Below, piece by piece: positions 30,107-39,899 of a DNA stretch of 64,000 nt; the first letter of the stretch is position 1; every line of letters begins with the position of its first letter. The notes under the pieces were generated by a model. It did no database searches, was not told where the DNA came from, and saw only the letters and a program-made list of their open reading frames with translations. Source of the DNA: Erwinia amylovora (GTDB taxonomy: Bacteria; Pseudomonadota; Gammaproteobacteria; Enterobacterales; Enterobacteriaceae); NCBI RefSeq assembly GCF_017161565.1, contig NZ_CP066796.1:2418001-2482000 (forward strand). Reading direction: 5' to 3'. Both the position numbers and the translations under genes were made by a program.

Positions 30107-31036
30107 TTACTCTTCTTCATCATCCGGTGAAATTGTGCTGCCCTGACCCTCTGTGCTCAGTAGGTAGGGATTGTTGCCGGACTCCATCGCCTCGAAGATC
30201 GCCAGCGCCAGCTCGTTTTCACTGTCCGGATTGCGACACAGCAGATACTCGGTATCTGGTAGCATTGGCAAACCTTCGGCAGCCCCCATTACGCGCAGTT
30301 CAGGACTCATCATCTCTACCGGGCGGGCAGTGACTCCCAGCCCGGCTTTCACCGCGGCACGAACCGCAGCAAGCGTTGAAGCGACGTACGAGATACGCCA
30401 CGGAATGCCTGCCTGATTAAGATGGTCTATCGCCAGGTCGCGATAAGGGCTTGGCTCATCCAGCAATACCAAAGGAATCGCTTCCCCGGGCTGGAAAATG
30501 TAGTCTGCTGCGCAGTACCACAAGGTTGGCGACGTACGCAGGACCTGCCAGGTGAAATCCATCGGGCTGGAAGTAGTGACGACCAGATCGACTTCGCCCT
30601 GATTGAGCATTTCCATCATAAACGGATTGCGCTTAACGCGAACGTCGATCGCAAGTTTTGGGTAGAGCGAGGTAACCCGGTTCAGCATAAACGGTAAGAT
30701 GGTGTCTGAAGTATCATCAGAAGCACCAATGGACAGTACACCCTGAATATTGCGGTACATCAAAGAGGTACAGGCTTCATCATTGAAGCGCAGGATCTTT
30801 CTGGCATAACCTAACAGCTGAATACCGTGTTCAGTTAATAACTTGTTACGCCCGTGTCTGGCGAACAGTTCTTTGCCTACTAATTGTTCCAGTCGCTGCA
30901 TTTGCTGACTAACAGCCGACTGCGTTCTGCATACCGCTGTCGCCGCAGCAGCAAAGGTGTTCAGATCGGCAACGGCAACAAACGTTCTCAGCAGATCAAG
31001 GTCAAGATTGAGTATCGGACGATTTGCACTAGTCAT
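30107..31036 (-). CDS. lrhA: LysR-type transcriptional regulator LrhA (HexA/PecT)
   Basis: This 309-residue LysR-family regulator has an N-terminal winged helix (residues 13-72: [19 protein letters not shown], then [13 protein letters not shown]) and a C-terminal effector-binding domain. LrhA represses flhDC and thus flagella in E. coli; its orthologues HexA and PecT repress motility and virulence factors in soft-rot plant pathogens. The position upstream of nuo is conserved. The C-terminus ends in an acidic tail (SPDDEEE). Upstream is a 1-kb non-coding region with a palindrome 54 bp before the start; E. coli LrhA is known to act on its own promoter. Confidence 0.95.
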   Translation of the reverse strand: MTSANRPILNLDLDLLRTFVAVADLNTFAAAATAVCRTQSAVSQQMQRLEQLVGKELFARHGRNKLLTEHGIQLLGYARKILRFNDEACTSLMYRNIQGVLSIGASDDTSDTILPFMLNRVTSLYPKLAIDVRVKRNPFMMEMLNQGEVDLVVTTSSPMDFTWQVLRTSPTLWYCAADYIFQPGEAIPLVLLDEPSPYRDLAIDHLNQAGIPWRISYVASTLAAVRAAVKAGLGVTARPVEMMSPELRVMGAAEGLPMLPDTEYLLCRNPDSENELALAIFEAMESGNNPYLLSTEGQGSTISPDDEEE

Positions 31037-31089
31037 GTTATATCTTCACTTTATAAGTTTTTACAAACAGCTACCCTGGTGTTATTTCT

Positions 31090-31115
31090 TTATTTATCAA
31101 TAAGATGATAAATAA
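31090..31115. promoter_or_regulatory. Palindrome upstream of lrhA
   Basis: The 9-base arms TTATTTATC and GATAAATAA are perfect complements separated by 8 bases, centred about 66 bp before the lrhA start codon. The arm length and spacing resemble a regulator operator more than a terminator, and the AT-rich arms would make a weak hairpin. Autoregulation by LrhA is a natural guess; nothing in the sequence identifies the protein. Confidence 0.4.
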
Positions 31116-31337
31116 GTAATAATTGCAAAATGGCGACAGTGATTAGCAATCAAAAAAAATTACCCGATGCATTCCTGATTTGCAGACAATAAGTATTCTT
31201 TACTCTGCTCATTCTGCCCGAGTAATGCCGGACAGACTGCGGCGAAAAGATTCTTTCATCTGATACATCACTCATGCACGCTGCACAAACCCATAAGTTG
31301 CAGGAAGCCGCGTCGTTTAAGTTAATTAACACTGACG

Positions 31338-31359
31338 AAACTCATTATGAGATGAGTTT
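31338..31359. promoter_or_regulatory. Inverted repeat in the lrhA-alaA region
   Basis: The perfect 8-base arms AAACTCAT and ATGAGTTT flank a 6-base spacer, about 300 bp upstream of lrhA. It could be a binding site or a short hairpin; no T run follows. The binding protein is unknown. Confidence 0.3.
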
Positions 31360-32048
31360 GAGTGTTGTTAGTCTAAAACAACCATTGGAAATTAAATAAC
31401 CAACACGCTGGATCACAGCGTAAAATATTAAGTACTGCTTACTAATATAAGGAACAAAAAACGTTTTTTTATCCCTGCAAAGACCTGTGCATCTGGTGCA
31501 AGGTACTCTGAACATTATCCTGACATACTGCCGCTCGCTTTTTAAGCCCAAACCTGATTATTCTTTTCACTAAAGCGTGATTTTAGCGGCTGTGGCACAA
31601 AACACAGTGCCCTGCATCATAAAAAATACTTGTCTTAGCGAATACGACACGGCTGTCACCAAAAAGGGCCAGCAGACAGGCCCACTTTGTCAAACCAAAC
31701 CCTATCCCCGGACTGTTCAAAAAGCGTACTGACAAATAAGCATAACTTGACTGTTACACCTATCATCAATACACGAATCGTTAATATTTGCGGGTTGAGC
31801 GTGTCCGGTGGAAAACTCTGGCAGACATAGAGCAGCATGCCGATGATAGTATCGAATTAGTTGAAATAATCAGCATAATGTTTTGATATGGGTCTTTTGG
31901 CATTTTATCCTCGTCAACAACGTAAAAAAATCTCTTTTAGCTCACTAAACCCCTTCCTGCCCTTCAAAACCGCAAAGGAGAAGAGTACATTGTGCCATGT
32001 TAAGTTTTCCACGGCTGGAACGCGGTTCCGCCAGTAAAGGCAACAAAG

Positions 32049-33266
32049 ATGACCCCAATTGAAAAATCCGGCAAGCTGGATAATGTGTGTTATGACATTC
32101 GCGGACCGGTACTAAAAGAAGCCAGGCGCCTCGAAGAAGAAGGTAATAAAGTACTTAAGCTGAATATCGGTAATCCTGCTCCGTTTGGATTTGAAGCCCC
32201 TGATGAGATCCTGGTCGATGTTATCCGCAATCTGCCGGGCGCGCAGGGCTACTGTGACTCAAAAGGACTGTATTCAGCACGAAAAGCGATCATGCAGCAT
32301 TATCAAGCCCACGGCATGCGCGACGTTACGGTGGAGGATATCTATATTGGTAACGGGGTATCGGAGCTGATCGTGCAGTCTATGCAGGCGTTGCTCAATA
32401 GCGGGGATGAAATGCTGGTTCCGGCACCCGATTATCCGCTTTGGACAGCCGCCGTTTCGTTATCCGGTGGTAAAGCGGTGCACTACATGTGCGATGAGTC
32501 CGCTGGCTGGTTCCCCGATCTGGACGATATTCGCAGTAAAATCACGCCGCGCACGCGTGGAATAGTGATTATCAATCCGAATAACCCAACTGGTGCCGTC
32601 TACAGTAAAGAACTGCTGTCAGAGGTTGTGGAGCTGGCGCGTCAGCATAATCTGATTATTTTTGCTGACGAGATTTATGACAAAATCCTCTATGACGCCG
32701 CGCAACACCATTCAATTGCTGCTCTTGCGCCGGATCTGCTTACCATCACCTTCAACGGTTTGTCGAAAACCTACCGCGTGGCCGGTTTCCGTCAGGGCTG
32801 GATGGTACTTAACGGACCTAAGAAACACGCCAAAGGTTATATCGAAGGACTGGAGATGCTGGCTTCAATGCGCCTGTGTGCTAACGTACCGGCGCAGCAT
32901 GCCATCCAGACCGCACTCGGTGGCTATCAAAGCATCAGCGAATTTATTCAGCCCGGTGGCCGACTGTATGAGCAGCGTAACCGCGCCTGGGAGCTGATTA
33001 ACGAGATCCCGGGGGTCAGCTGCGTAAAGCCAGACGGGGCACTTTACATGTTCCCAAAAATTAACAGTAAGAAGTTCAACATCCACGACGACCAGAAAAT
33101 GGTGCTGGATTTCCTGTTACAGGAAAAAGTCTTGCTGGTACAGGGCAGCGCCTTCAACTGGCCGTGGCCGGATCATGTGCGTATTGTGACCCTGCCGCGT
33201 GTCGATGAACTGGAAATGGCGATCGGTAAATTTGACCGTTTCCTCAGCGGTTACCGCCAGCTTTAA
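32049..33266 (+). CDS. alaA: Glutamate-pyruvate aminotransferase AlaA
   Basis: This 405-residue fold-type I aminotransferase makes alanine from pyruvate and glutamate. The PLP-binding lysine sits in FNGLSKTYRVAGFRQGW. IINPNNPTGAVYS and FADEIYDKILYD hold the Asn and the Asp/Tyr that contact the cofactor. The length equals E. coli AlaA (YfbQ). The conserved neighbour yfbR follows after 60 bp. Confidence 0.96.
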   Translation: MTPIEKSGKLDNVCYDIRGPVLKEARRLEEEGNKVLKLNIGNPAPFGFEAPDEILVDVIRNLPGAQGYCDSKGLYSARKAIMQHYQAHGMRDVTVEDIYIGNGVSELIVQSMQALLNSGDEMLVPAPDYPLWTAAVSLSGGKAVHYMCDESAGWFPDLDDIRSKITPRTRGIVIINPNNPTGAVYSKELLSEVVELARQHNLIIFADEIYDKILYDAAQHHSIAALAPDLLTITFNGLSKTYRVAGFRQGWMVLNGPKKHAKGYIEGLEMLASMRLCANVPAQHAIQTALGGYQSISEFIQPGGRLYEQRNRAWELINEIPGVSCVKPDGALYMFPKINSKKFNIHDDQKMVLDFLLQEKVLLVQGSAFNWPWPDHVRIVTLPRVDELEMAIGKFDRFLSGYRQL

Positions 33267-33278
33267 TGCTTCTCTCCC

Positions 33279-33298
33279 AGAGCGGCTCAGGCCGCTCT
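33279..33298 (+). terminator. Hairpin between alaA and yfbR
   Basis: A perfect 8-bp stem, AGAGCGGC with GCCGCTCT around a TCAG loop, starts 12 bp after the alaA stop. Only a short T stretch (CGGTTTATG) follows, so termination is probably partial, leaving some readthrough into yfbR. Confidence 0.55.
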
Positions 33299-33326
33299 CG
33301 GTTTATGCTGTAAGGGAAAAAGTACG

Positions 33327-33923
33327 ATGACCAAGAGCCACTTTTTTGCTCACCTCTCCCGTCTGAAGCTGATTAACCGCTGGCCGCTGATGCGTAACGT
33401 GCGTACTGAAAACGTTTCTGAACACAGCCTGCAGGTTGCAATGGTCGCCCATGCGCTGGCACTGATTAAAAATGCCAAATTTTCAGGCAGCCTCAATGCC
33501 GAACGCATTGCTCTGATGGCGCTCTATCATGACGCCAGCGAGGTGCTGACTGGCGATCTGCCCACCCCCGTAAAGTATTACAATGCGCAGATTGCTCATG
33601 AGTACAAAAAAATTGAGAAAATCGCCCAGAACAAGCTGATCGAGATGTTGCCCGATGAACTGCGTTCAGCCTACGCCCCATTAATTGATGAACATCAGCA
33701 CAGCGAGGCAGAAACGGCTATTGTCAAGCAGGCGGATGCACTGTGTGCCTATCTGAAATGTCTGGAAGAACTGTCTGCCGGTAACAACGAGTTCCTGCTG
33801 GCAAAAGCGCGTTTGGAGAAAACCCTGGCTCAGCGCCACAGCCCGGAAATGGACTATTTTGTCGAGGTGTTTGTTCCAAGCTTTAGCCTTTCGCTGGATG
33901 AAATCAGCAAGGAATCATTGTAA
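33327..33923 (+). CDS. yfbR: 5'-deoxynucleotidase YfbR
   Basis: This 198-residue HD-domain phosphohydrolase dephosphorylates deoxyribonucleoside 5'-monophosphates and helps in dUMP/thymidine salvage. The metal-binding residues appear as His in [13 protein letters not shown], the HD pair in [12 protein letters not shown] and the later Asp in [11 protein letters not shown]. It ends where the backbone breaks off into the accessory island; in E. coli yfbS would come next. Confidence 0.95.
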   Translation: MTKSHFFAHLSRLKLINRWPLMRNVRTENVSEHSLQVAMVAHALALIKNAKFSGSLNAERIALMALYHDASEVLTGDLPTPVKYYNAQIAHEYKKIEKIAQNKLIEMLPDELRSAYAPLIDEHQHSEAETAIVKQADALCAYLKCLEELSAGNNEFLLAKARLEKTLAQRHSPEMDYFVEVFVPSFSLSLDEISKESL

Positions 33924-34016
33924 TCCTTCCTTCTGACGGCTGGCCCGGGAACAGTCTTTGTCCAGCCAGAGGCAGCTGGCCGTTTCTGAGTTCACCGTTT
34001 TCGATCGGCGACGCAA

Positions 34017-36548
34017 CTAGATAAAGACATATTTTAAACTGGCCTTCTCCTCGTCTGACGGATTAACCACTTCCTCCAGTTCAATATCCCGGCCAGCAAC
34101 GGCTTTGCATCTGAAGACGGTATTATCTTCAATCAAAATTTCTGCTTCAGTCAGTTTGCCCGTGTAGAGCATCACCGGGTGCGCCGCCTTCACGACATGG
34201 ATTTTATAGCGGATGCCGTTGGCACTAGCCGCGAAATTTCTCGCCACTTGCTGCTCTGTAGAGGCAGAGATAAACTTTTTGCTTGAAATGATATCTCCTG
34301 ATTTCAGTTCCGCTAAATCCATCATCCCCTGACTATTGGGCTTTCCTCCGCGGTAAACCACACCCTGAATACTTGGCAATTTTTTTAACAGCGTTCTGAT
34401 ATTTTTCACATGTTGAAATGCCTGCTCTCTTATATGTGGGCTTAAATACTGCTCAGGCATATTTTCCAACAGAAATCCATTAATAGTGAAGTAGCTGTTG
34501 CCTCCATAATTGCGAATGCTTGTATATTCGTCAGAGGTAATACCACCACTGTTGTCATCGAAATCCTGAAGTAGATGGTAGGCTTCCGCCGTGGGCCTTG
34601 AGAAATTAAAGAGTTCCATGGTGTTTTCGGTTTTGCTGGTTAAAAAACTCTCGCCGTTAACCAAACTAAAAAATCCACTGGCCAGGTAAAACTCTTTTTT
34701 TCTCTTTAAAAGACCTGAGAGCTTCCTGCCATAAATGCGAACTTCTGCATCAGATGGCTGCTCAGCCGTTCCCTTATAGACTATTTTGGCCCTGAACAGC
34801 ACACCATTGTGCTTAATATAGGTTTTTCCATTACTTGCTACCATAATAGCAGGATATTTTTTATCGGAGTGAAGTTCGCCTACTTTGTCTTCAATCAGTC
34901 CTGCCTCATGGTTATCCGTGAGAATCTGCCCTATATCTCCAGAAAAATACATACAGGGTAGAACAGGCGCTCTTTTCAAACGGCAGGGCGAATACGTTAC
35001 CTCAATGCTTTGCTTCTTATTGGCGAGGTAATACTTACCATAAAATAAAAATACTTCGCATTCCGGTCGACCATAAATCGCCAGGTGGCGTTGTGTTGTC
35101 CCTTTGCTTACCCGATAGAACTTATCATTAAGTTTTAAGGCGAGCAGTTGATTTTTTTTACCGCGCAAAGTGTACCGATAAATCCCTTCCTTATTTGGCT
35201 TTATACGTATAAAGGCTCTGGCGTCAAGCTGCCTGACTCCTTTTAATCTGTTTGCCATTTCAATATCGAAGACATCCAGGTAAGAGATGAAATTCTTTGC
35301 CGGTTTTCTTGCCATGCTGGTATCAAGCTTTCTGACAACAGCATTTTTACTCACATTGCTCCAGGACTTATTTTTTATCGAATAGCGCACTTCCACTTCC
35401 CGGTCATCTCCGATCGCAATATATTTTTCCCCGCGACGAACCAGAAGATATTCATTACCATTAATATAAATATGTAAACGGCCGTACCTGATAAATGTCT
35501 TCTCGGGTAGCACGGCTTTTTTTTCAATAATCTGACCATTTTTATCTTTAGGTGAAATATCCGCAACCACCTTTGCCACCATCAAAACTTGATTATTCAT
35601 GTCAATAGCATCCTGCGGATTAAGAGGTTTACCCTCCAAATCATCTGCCAGCATGGTAAATAACTTGCCCCCTATTCTTTGCATAATCACCAACGGGGTC
35701 ATCGCGGGAAAGAGTGATAGCAATGCGCTAACCGTCTGATCTACTCTGCTTGTTATTGTTGCCAGGTGCTGAATAGCCAAATCGTCCGGGCAACGACCCA
35801 GCTTATTATAGTAAGCAATGATCATCGATTCATGCGCCAGCGCCTCAACAGGATTCGACAGCGTATTGCCGATTTGTCTTAATATATCGCTAAGCTTAAG
35901 AGACTGTCGTTCCTCAAGGCATGAATAACCTATCTTCACCCTCTTCACATCGTCAGTCAGAAGTTTTTCGGTCGTGGTAGCCTCTCGAGGCGCCCAGATC
36001 GCGGCCGCCAGGGGTAAAGGCTCCGGCTGCTGCAGAGAAGTCATCGCGCTGCTGTCCGTATGCCAATCGGCCGGCGGGCGGTTCATGCCGCCAGCACCGG
36101 AGAGATGGTGAGTATAAGCCCACGCACCCGCGCCGGCAGTGAACAGCGCTGCACCTGCAAACCAGGCAAATTTTCCCTTAAGCTTGAAAGCAGGAGGAGT
36201 AAACGCACCGGCATGCTGGCCGTTAAGGATGCCATTTTCTGCCAACAGTTGCAGCTCTGCTCCTTTAACAGACATTTCCTGTAGTTCACGTTCTTCTGCT
36301 GATCGGGTTATTGACTCGCTGGCGCGCAGCCGTCCGTTCAGCCCGCTGACAGCACGTTGCCAACATTGAATGACAGAAGAATTAAGAGAAGTATTCATTT
36401 CGATGGCAGAACTGGCTACCGAGATGATGCTTAAGGTAAGTTCCCCATCGATACGGTCTTTCTTGCCATCATCCACGCTACTTTGATCGGGGATGATTAG
36501 CAAAGAAGTTCGAGCCGCAGATGCGGCTTCAGATGTAATGCGCGGCAT
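34017..36548 (-). CDS. Large ADP-ribosyltransferase-domain protein, copy 1
   Basis: This 843-residue protein is not a named family member I recognise. The C-terminus is an ADP-ribosyltransferase of the R-S-E class. After an EYTSIRNYGG/TINGFL segment typical of the fold come Arg733 in VVYRGG, a Ser-Ala-Ser at 761-763 in KKFISAS, and Glu801/Glu803 in TEAEILIEDNTVFRC. Such enzymes transfer ADP-ribose from NAD+ to host or rival proteins. Residues 1-120 are serine-rich without a classical signal peptide. A hydrophobic helix lies at 126-145. The region 330-640 has repeated beta-rich units with IYGR-type turns. AGGA eight bases before the ATG supports the start. It follows copy 2 after 203 bp. It could be a type III effector or a contact toxin; the target is unknown. 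Confidence 0.75.
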   Translation of the reverse strand: MPRITSEAASAARTSLLIIPDQSSVDDGKKDRIDGELTLSIISVASSAIEMNTSLNSSVIQCWQRAVSGLNGRLRASESITRSAEERELQEMSVKGAELQLLAENGILNGQHAGAFTPPAFKLKGKFAWFAGAALFTAGAGAWAYTHHLSGAGGMNRPPADWHTDSSAMTSLQQPEPLPLAAAIWAPREATTTEKLLTDDVKRVKIGYSCLEERQSLKLSDILRQIGNTLSNPVEALAHESMIIAYYNKLGRCPDDLAIQHLATITSRVDQTVSALLSLFPAMTPLVIMQRIGGKLFTMLADDLEGKPLNPQDAIDMNNQVLMVAKVVADISPKDKNGQIIEKKAVLPEKTFIRYGRLHIYINGNEYLLVRRGEKYIAIGDDREVEVRYSIKNKSWSNVSKNAVVRKLDTSMARKPAKNFISYLDVFDIEMANRLKGVRQLDARAFIRIKPNKEGIYRYTLRGKKNQLLALKLNDKFYRVSKGTTQRHLAIYGRPECEVFLFYGKYYLANKKQSIEVTYSPCRLKRAPVLPCMYFSGDIGQILTDNHEAGLIEDKVGELHSDKKYPAIMVASNGKTYIKHNGVLFRAKIVYKGTAEQPSDAEVRIYGRKLSGLLKRKKEFYLASGFFSLVNGESFLTSKTENTMELFNFSRPTAEAYHLLQDFDDNSGGITSDEYTSIRNYGGNSYFTINGFLLENMPEQYLSPHIREQAFQHVKNIRTLLKKLPSIQGVVYRGGKPNSQGMMDLAELKSGDIISSKKFISASTEQQVARNFAASANGIRYKIHVVKAAHPVMLYTGKLTEAEILIEDNTVFRCKAVAGRDIELEEVVNPSDEEKASLKYVFI

Positions 36549-36751
36549 GATTGGATTCCTGAATACATATTGAAATTAACCAACTGGCGCCTCGATAGCG
36601 ATGACATAATGAAAAAAGTCATTCTTATAGTCGATATTGAAAATACATTTATTTTAGCCAAAAGGATTATATAAGAACGATGCTATCTATCTATTTTGGC
36701 GTTGAAATTAATATTAGGCGAAATCAGAATAAACTTTGGTTTGACTGTAAA

Positions 36752-39298
36752 TCAGATATAGAGATGCTTCAATCTTCTTAAATCATAGCCAGAGGGATTA
36801 ACTAATTCTTCCAGAACGACATCCCTGCCGTAAATATAAACGCATCTGAACACGGTATTATCCTCAATCAATACTTCGGCCTCCCTTAATTTCCCTGTAA
36901 AGGTTAATATAGGATGAGCAGCCTTTCGCACGTAGATGGTATAACGGACAGCATTAGGCCCAGCTGCAAAAGCATTTGCTATGACCGGATCCATTGAGGC
37001 AGAAATAAATTTCCGGCTTGATATAATATCTTCCGCCTTGAGGTCGTTCAGAGCGTCCACCCCGTGAGTATTGAGCTGGCTTCCCCGATATACCACACCA
37101 TCAATACTTGGTAATTTTTTTAACAGCCCCCTGATATTTTCTATATCAGCAACCACTGTTGCTTTGAGTTCAGCATCAGCATAGTCATTTAATCTGCCAT
37201 TATAAATAAAATCATTAATTTCACGATACCTCACCCCGCCATATGCACGAATACTTTCATATTCATCTGCTGTAATTTCACCGTTCTTGCGTTCAAAATC
37301 CTTTACTGCCTGGTAGGCTTCTGCCGTCGGCCTTGGCAAATAAAGTGACTCCATAACGCTTTCTATTTTGCTGTATAAGAAACTATTTCCTTTTGATTCA
37401 CTGAAATAACCAATGGCAATATTAAATTTAGTTTTTCTTTTCAGAAACCCCAACCTTTTTTTACCATAAATACGCACTTCCCTGCTCCCCGCACTGCCAG
37501 AAGACGTAGTTGAAACTAATTTAACTCTAAAGAGAACACCATTGTGCTGGATATATTTCTTATTATTTTTCGCGGATACCAAAATGGCCGGATTATTAGC
37601 ATCACTCCTCAACCAGGTAATTTCCAGTGGATTTACGCCATAATCATGATTATCTGCAAGGATTTTATCCAAATCTTCCGAGTAACTCATACACAATGAA
37701 GGTGGAGATCTTTTCACTGTACAGGAAACAGATTTAACCTCAACGCTTTTATCGTCAGGAGCAAGATACCAGGTTTTGTCAAACATTATGATCTCTGATG
37801 CGGGTTTGTCATAAAAAGACATCCTCTGTTTTGTTGTCCCGCTACAGACACGATAGAATTTTCCATTAAGTTTTACAGCAAGAACTACCTCTTTTTTTTT
37901 CCTGAAGTAACGGTAAATTCCTTGACCATTTGGGCGTGAGACGCGAAAAAGCCTGGCGTTAAGTGGCAGCACATCCTTTAAAGTATCTGCTATTTCAAAG
38001 TCAATCCGATTACTGTAAGCGAAAGCGAGTTGATGTGCTTTCACGGCAGGGGATATGGCCAAAGATAGTAACTTCTTCTCATTTTCTACTAAATACCAGG
38101 ATTTATCTTTATAAGAATAGTTAACGGGGAACTCACCTGATTTACCGTGCGCGAGAAATGCCCCATGCTTATTGGTTATCCTGTACTTCGCATTTCCAAT
38201 CCAGACTGTAACATGACCAGCTTCAAGACCGGTATTCTCCGGCAGCGAAAATGCATTATTAATCAGCTGTCCGTTCTCATCCTTAGGTGAAAAGTCAGCG
38301 ATCATTTTTGCCATCATCATCACTTGTTCATTAATCGCCAGCACATTGTAAAAATCTATAGGTTTCCCTTCCAAATCATCTGCAAAAATGCGGAATAAAG
38401 AACCACCCACCCGTTGTATAATTACTGCCGGCATCACCCCGGGAATCATCGAAATGAGCGCACTAACGACCTGATCCACTTTGCTTGTCACTGACGACAG
38501 GAATTTTATTTCATCACCGTCAGGGCAACGTCCCAGGCTATTGTAATAGTCAATCACCTGAACTTCTTTTGCTAATTCTTCAACCGGGTTTAACAACGTG
38601 TTGCCTATTTGTCGGAAAATATCTGCCAGCGTCAGCGTTTGTCTTTCATCCAGACATGAGAAATCGAGCTTTGCTATCTGCACATCATTAGCTTGAGTTA
38701 TTTCGCTGGGGCTGGCCATTTCGGCTGCCCATATACCGGCGGCTATAGGCAGAGGCTCCGGCTGCGTTGATGCAGTGCCGACGCTTGTCGGGGACAAAAG
38801 CAGATTTTCGCTCATATTTGTTGCCGGGCGACTCGCTCCTCCTGCGCCAAAAGCATAGCGGCTACAACCAAATACACCGATACTAAACGTTGCCAGCGCG
38901 GCGCCAGCAAGCCAGCCTGATTTACCGCAAAGTTTGAAAACCGGGGTTTGTTGCACCCGCGCTTCCATACAGGCCCGGGAACAGTCTTCAGCCAGCCGTT
39001 GCAGCTCGCCTCCTTCAACGCAAACTTTGTGCAATTGCGTATCGTTATCATCAGATTTATCTGAATTAATCCCTAATATCCTCCAGGCTGGACGTCTGAG
39101 TCCTTGTTGGCGTGATTGATACCAGCGCTGGTGGCCAGATGCGAGTATCTCGTTAGCCGCTCTTGATACAGAAATAATATTCGCCGAAAGTCCTTCGCGG
39201 CTGGATTGAGGTGTGTCCTTGTCTTCAGGACAATCTGAAACTACATTTATCGACGAAAAAGTGCACGGGGTCGATAATTCAGACAGTTGACATTGCAT
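36752..39298 (-). CDS. Large ADP-ribosyltransferase-domain protein, copy 2
   Basis: This 848-residue paralogue has the same layout as copy 1. It has a serine-rich N-terminus, a hydrophobic helix at about 127-146 (SGWLAGAALATFSIGVFG), the shared block QRVGGSLFRIFADDLEGKP, a beta-rich middle, and a C-terminal ADP-ribosyltransferase domain. The triad is Arg738 (VVYRGS), Ser766-Ser768 (KFISAS) and Glu806/Glu808 (REAEVLIEDNTVFRC). By hand count the last 112 residues are about 56% identical to copy 1, without gaps. The ATG has a strong GGAGGG upstream. It is the upstream gene of the pair and may be cotranscribed with copy 1. The low GC content suggests transfer. The substrate and secretion route cannot be read from sequence. 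Confidence 0.75.
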   Translation of the reverse strand: MQCQLSELSTPCTFSSINVVSDCPEDKDTPQSSREGLSANIISVSRAANEILASGHQRWYQSRQQGLRRPAWRILGINSDKSDDNDTQLHKVCVEGGELQRLAEDCSRACMEARVQQTPVFKLCGKSGWLAGAALATFSIGVFGCSRYAFGAGGASRPATNMSENLLLSPTSVGTASTQPEPLPIAAGIWAAEMASPSEITQANDVQIAKLDFSCLDERQTLTLADIFRQIGNTLLNPVEELAKEVQVIDYYNSLGRCPDGDEIKFLSSVTSKVDQVVSALISMIPGVMPAVIIQRVGGSLFRIFADDLEGKPIDFYNVLAINEQVMMMAKMIADFSPKDENGQLINNAFSLPENTGLEAGHVTVWIGNAKYRITNKHGAFLAHGKSGEFPVNYSYKDKSWYLVENEKKLLSLAISPAVKAHQLAFAYSNRIDFEIADTLKDVLPLNARLFRVSRPNGQGIYRYFRKKKEVVLAVKLNGKFYRVCSGTTKQRMSFYDKPASEIIMFDKTWYLAPDDKSVEVKSVSCTVKRSPPSLCMSYSEDLDKILADNHDYGVNPLEITWLRSDANNPAILVSAKNNKKYIQHNGVLFRVKLVSTTSSGSAGSREVRIYGKKRLGFLKRKTKFNIAIGYFSESKGNSFLYSKIESVMESLYLPRPTAEAYQAVKDFERKNGEITADEYESIRAYGGVRYREINDFIYNGRLNDYADAELKATVVADIENIRGLLKKLPSIDGVVYRGSQLNTHGVDALNDLKAEDIISSRKFISASMDPVIANAFAAGPNAVRYTIYVRKAAHPILTFTGKLREAEVLIEDNTVFRCVYIYGRDVVLEELVNPSGYDLRRLKHLYI

Positions 39299-39899
39299 TT
39301 AAAAGATCCCTCCACACAAAAATGAGAAATTCGGCTAACACTTTTTCAGTGTATGGGGATTAATTCAACAGAAAAACCTATTTTAAGGTAACAGAAAGCG
39401 TTTTGTGCAAAACAAGATGATATCCAGCAGCGCATTACCGCTCAGTCCTGCAGCCTGATTATAATTAACGGATTAATGACAGGTCTTCGAATTATCGAAA
39501 ATCAGAGGAGGATTAGCCATTTCAATGACTGAACTTAATACCGGGTTAATAGCCGAGGTAATTAACTGGCTTGAGTAGCCAGTATTGATATTATTTCTGA
39601 TATCATCCGGTAAGCTAAGGATATAGCTTCACGGTTAAAGCGGATTCAGCCAGTTTAGAGATGAGAGTGATTGAGAATATTTTTTCTGCCATTTAAGGCT
39701 ATCAGATAACATAAAAATGCACATTAAACCCTGTTATTCAGCAGTCATAAAATGAGGGTTAATATGAACTTTTTGAACAAAAAAAATAGCGGACTTACTA
39801 CAAAGCCAATTAAACTATAATCTGAAAATTCGAAAATTCATGCCTGGTTTTAGCAATACATCCGCTATTTATCGTGGATTTACGCTAATCAGATGATAT
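39299..39899. other. AT-rich gap inside the island
   Basis: These 600 bp contain no frame longer than 60 codons and no recognisable gene. They should hold the promoter of the ADP-ribosyltransferase pair on the minus strand. I looked for a HrpL-type box (GGAACC, 15-16 bases, CCACNNA) on that strand and found none. No insertion sequence ends were seen. Confidence 0.45.

Larger units (their letters stand above)
31037..32048. other. Long divergent non-coding region between lrhA and alaA
   Basis: This 1012-bp stretch contains no credible gene; the short open frames on the minus strand lack ribosome binding sites and motifs. It is AT-rich and must contain the promoters of lrhA and alaA. Two clear inverted repeats are listed separately. 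A long lrhA leader is also a feature of E. coli. Confidence 0.55.
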
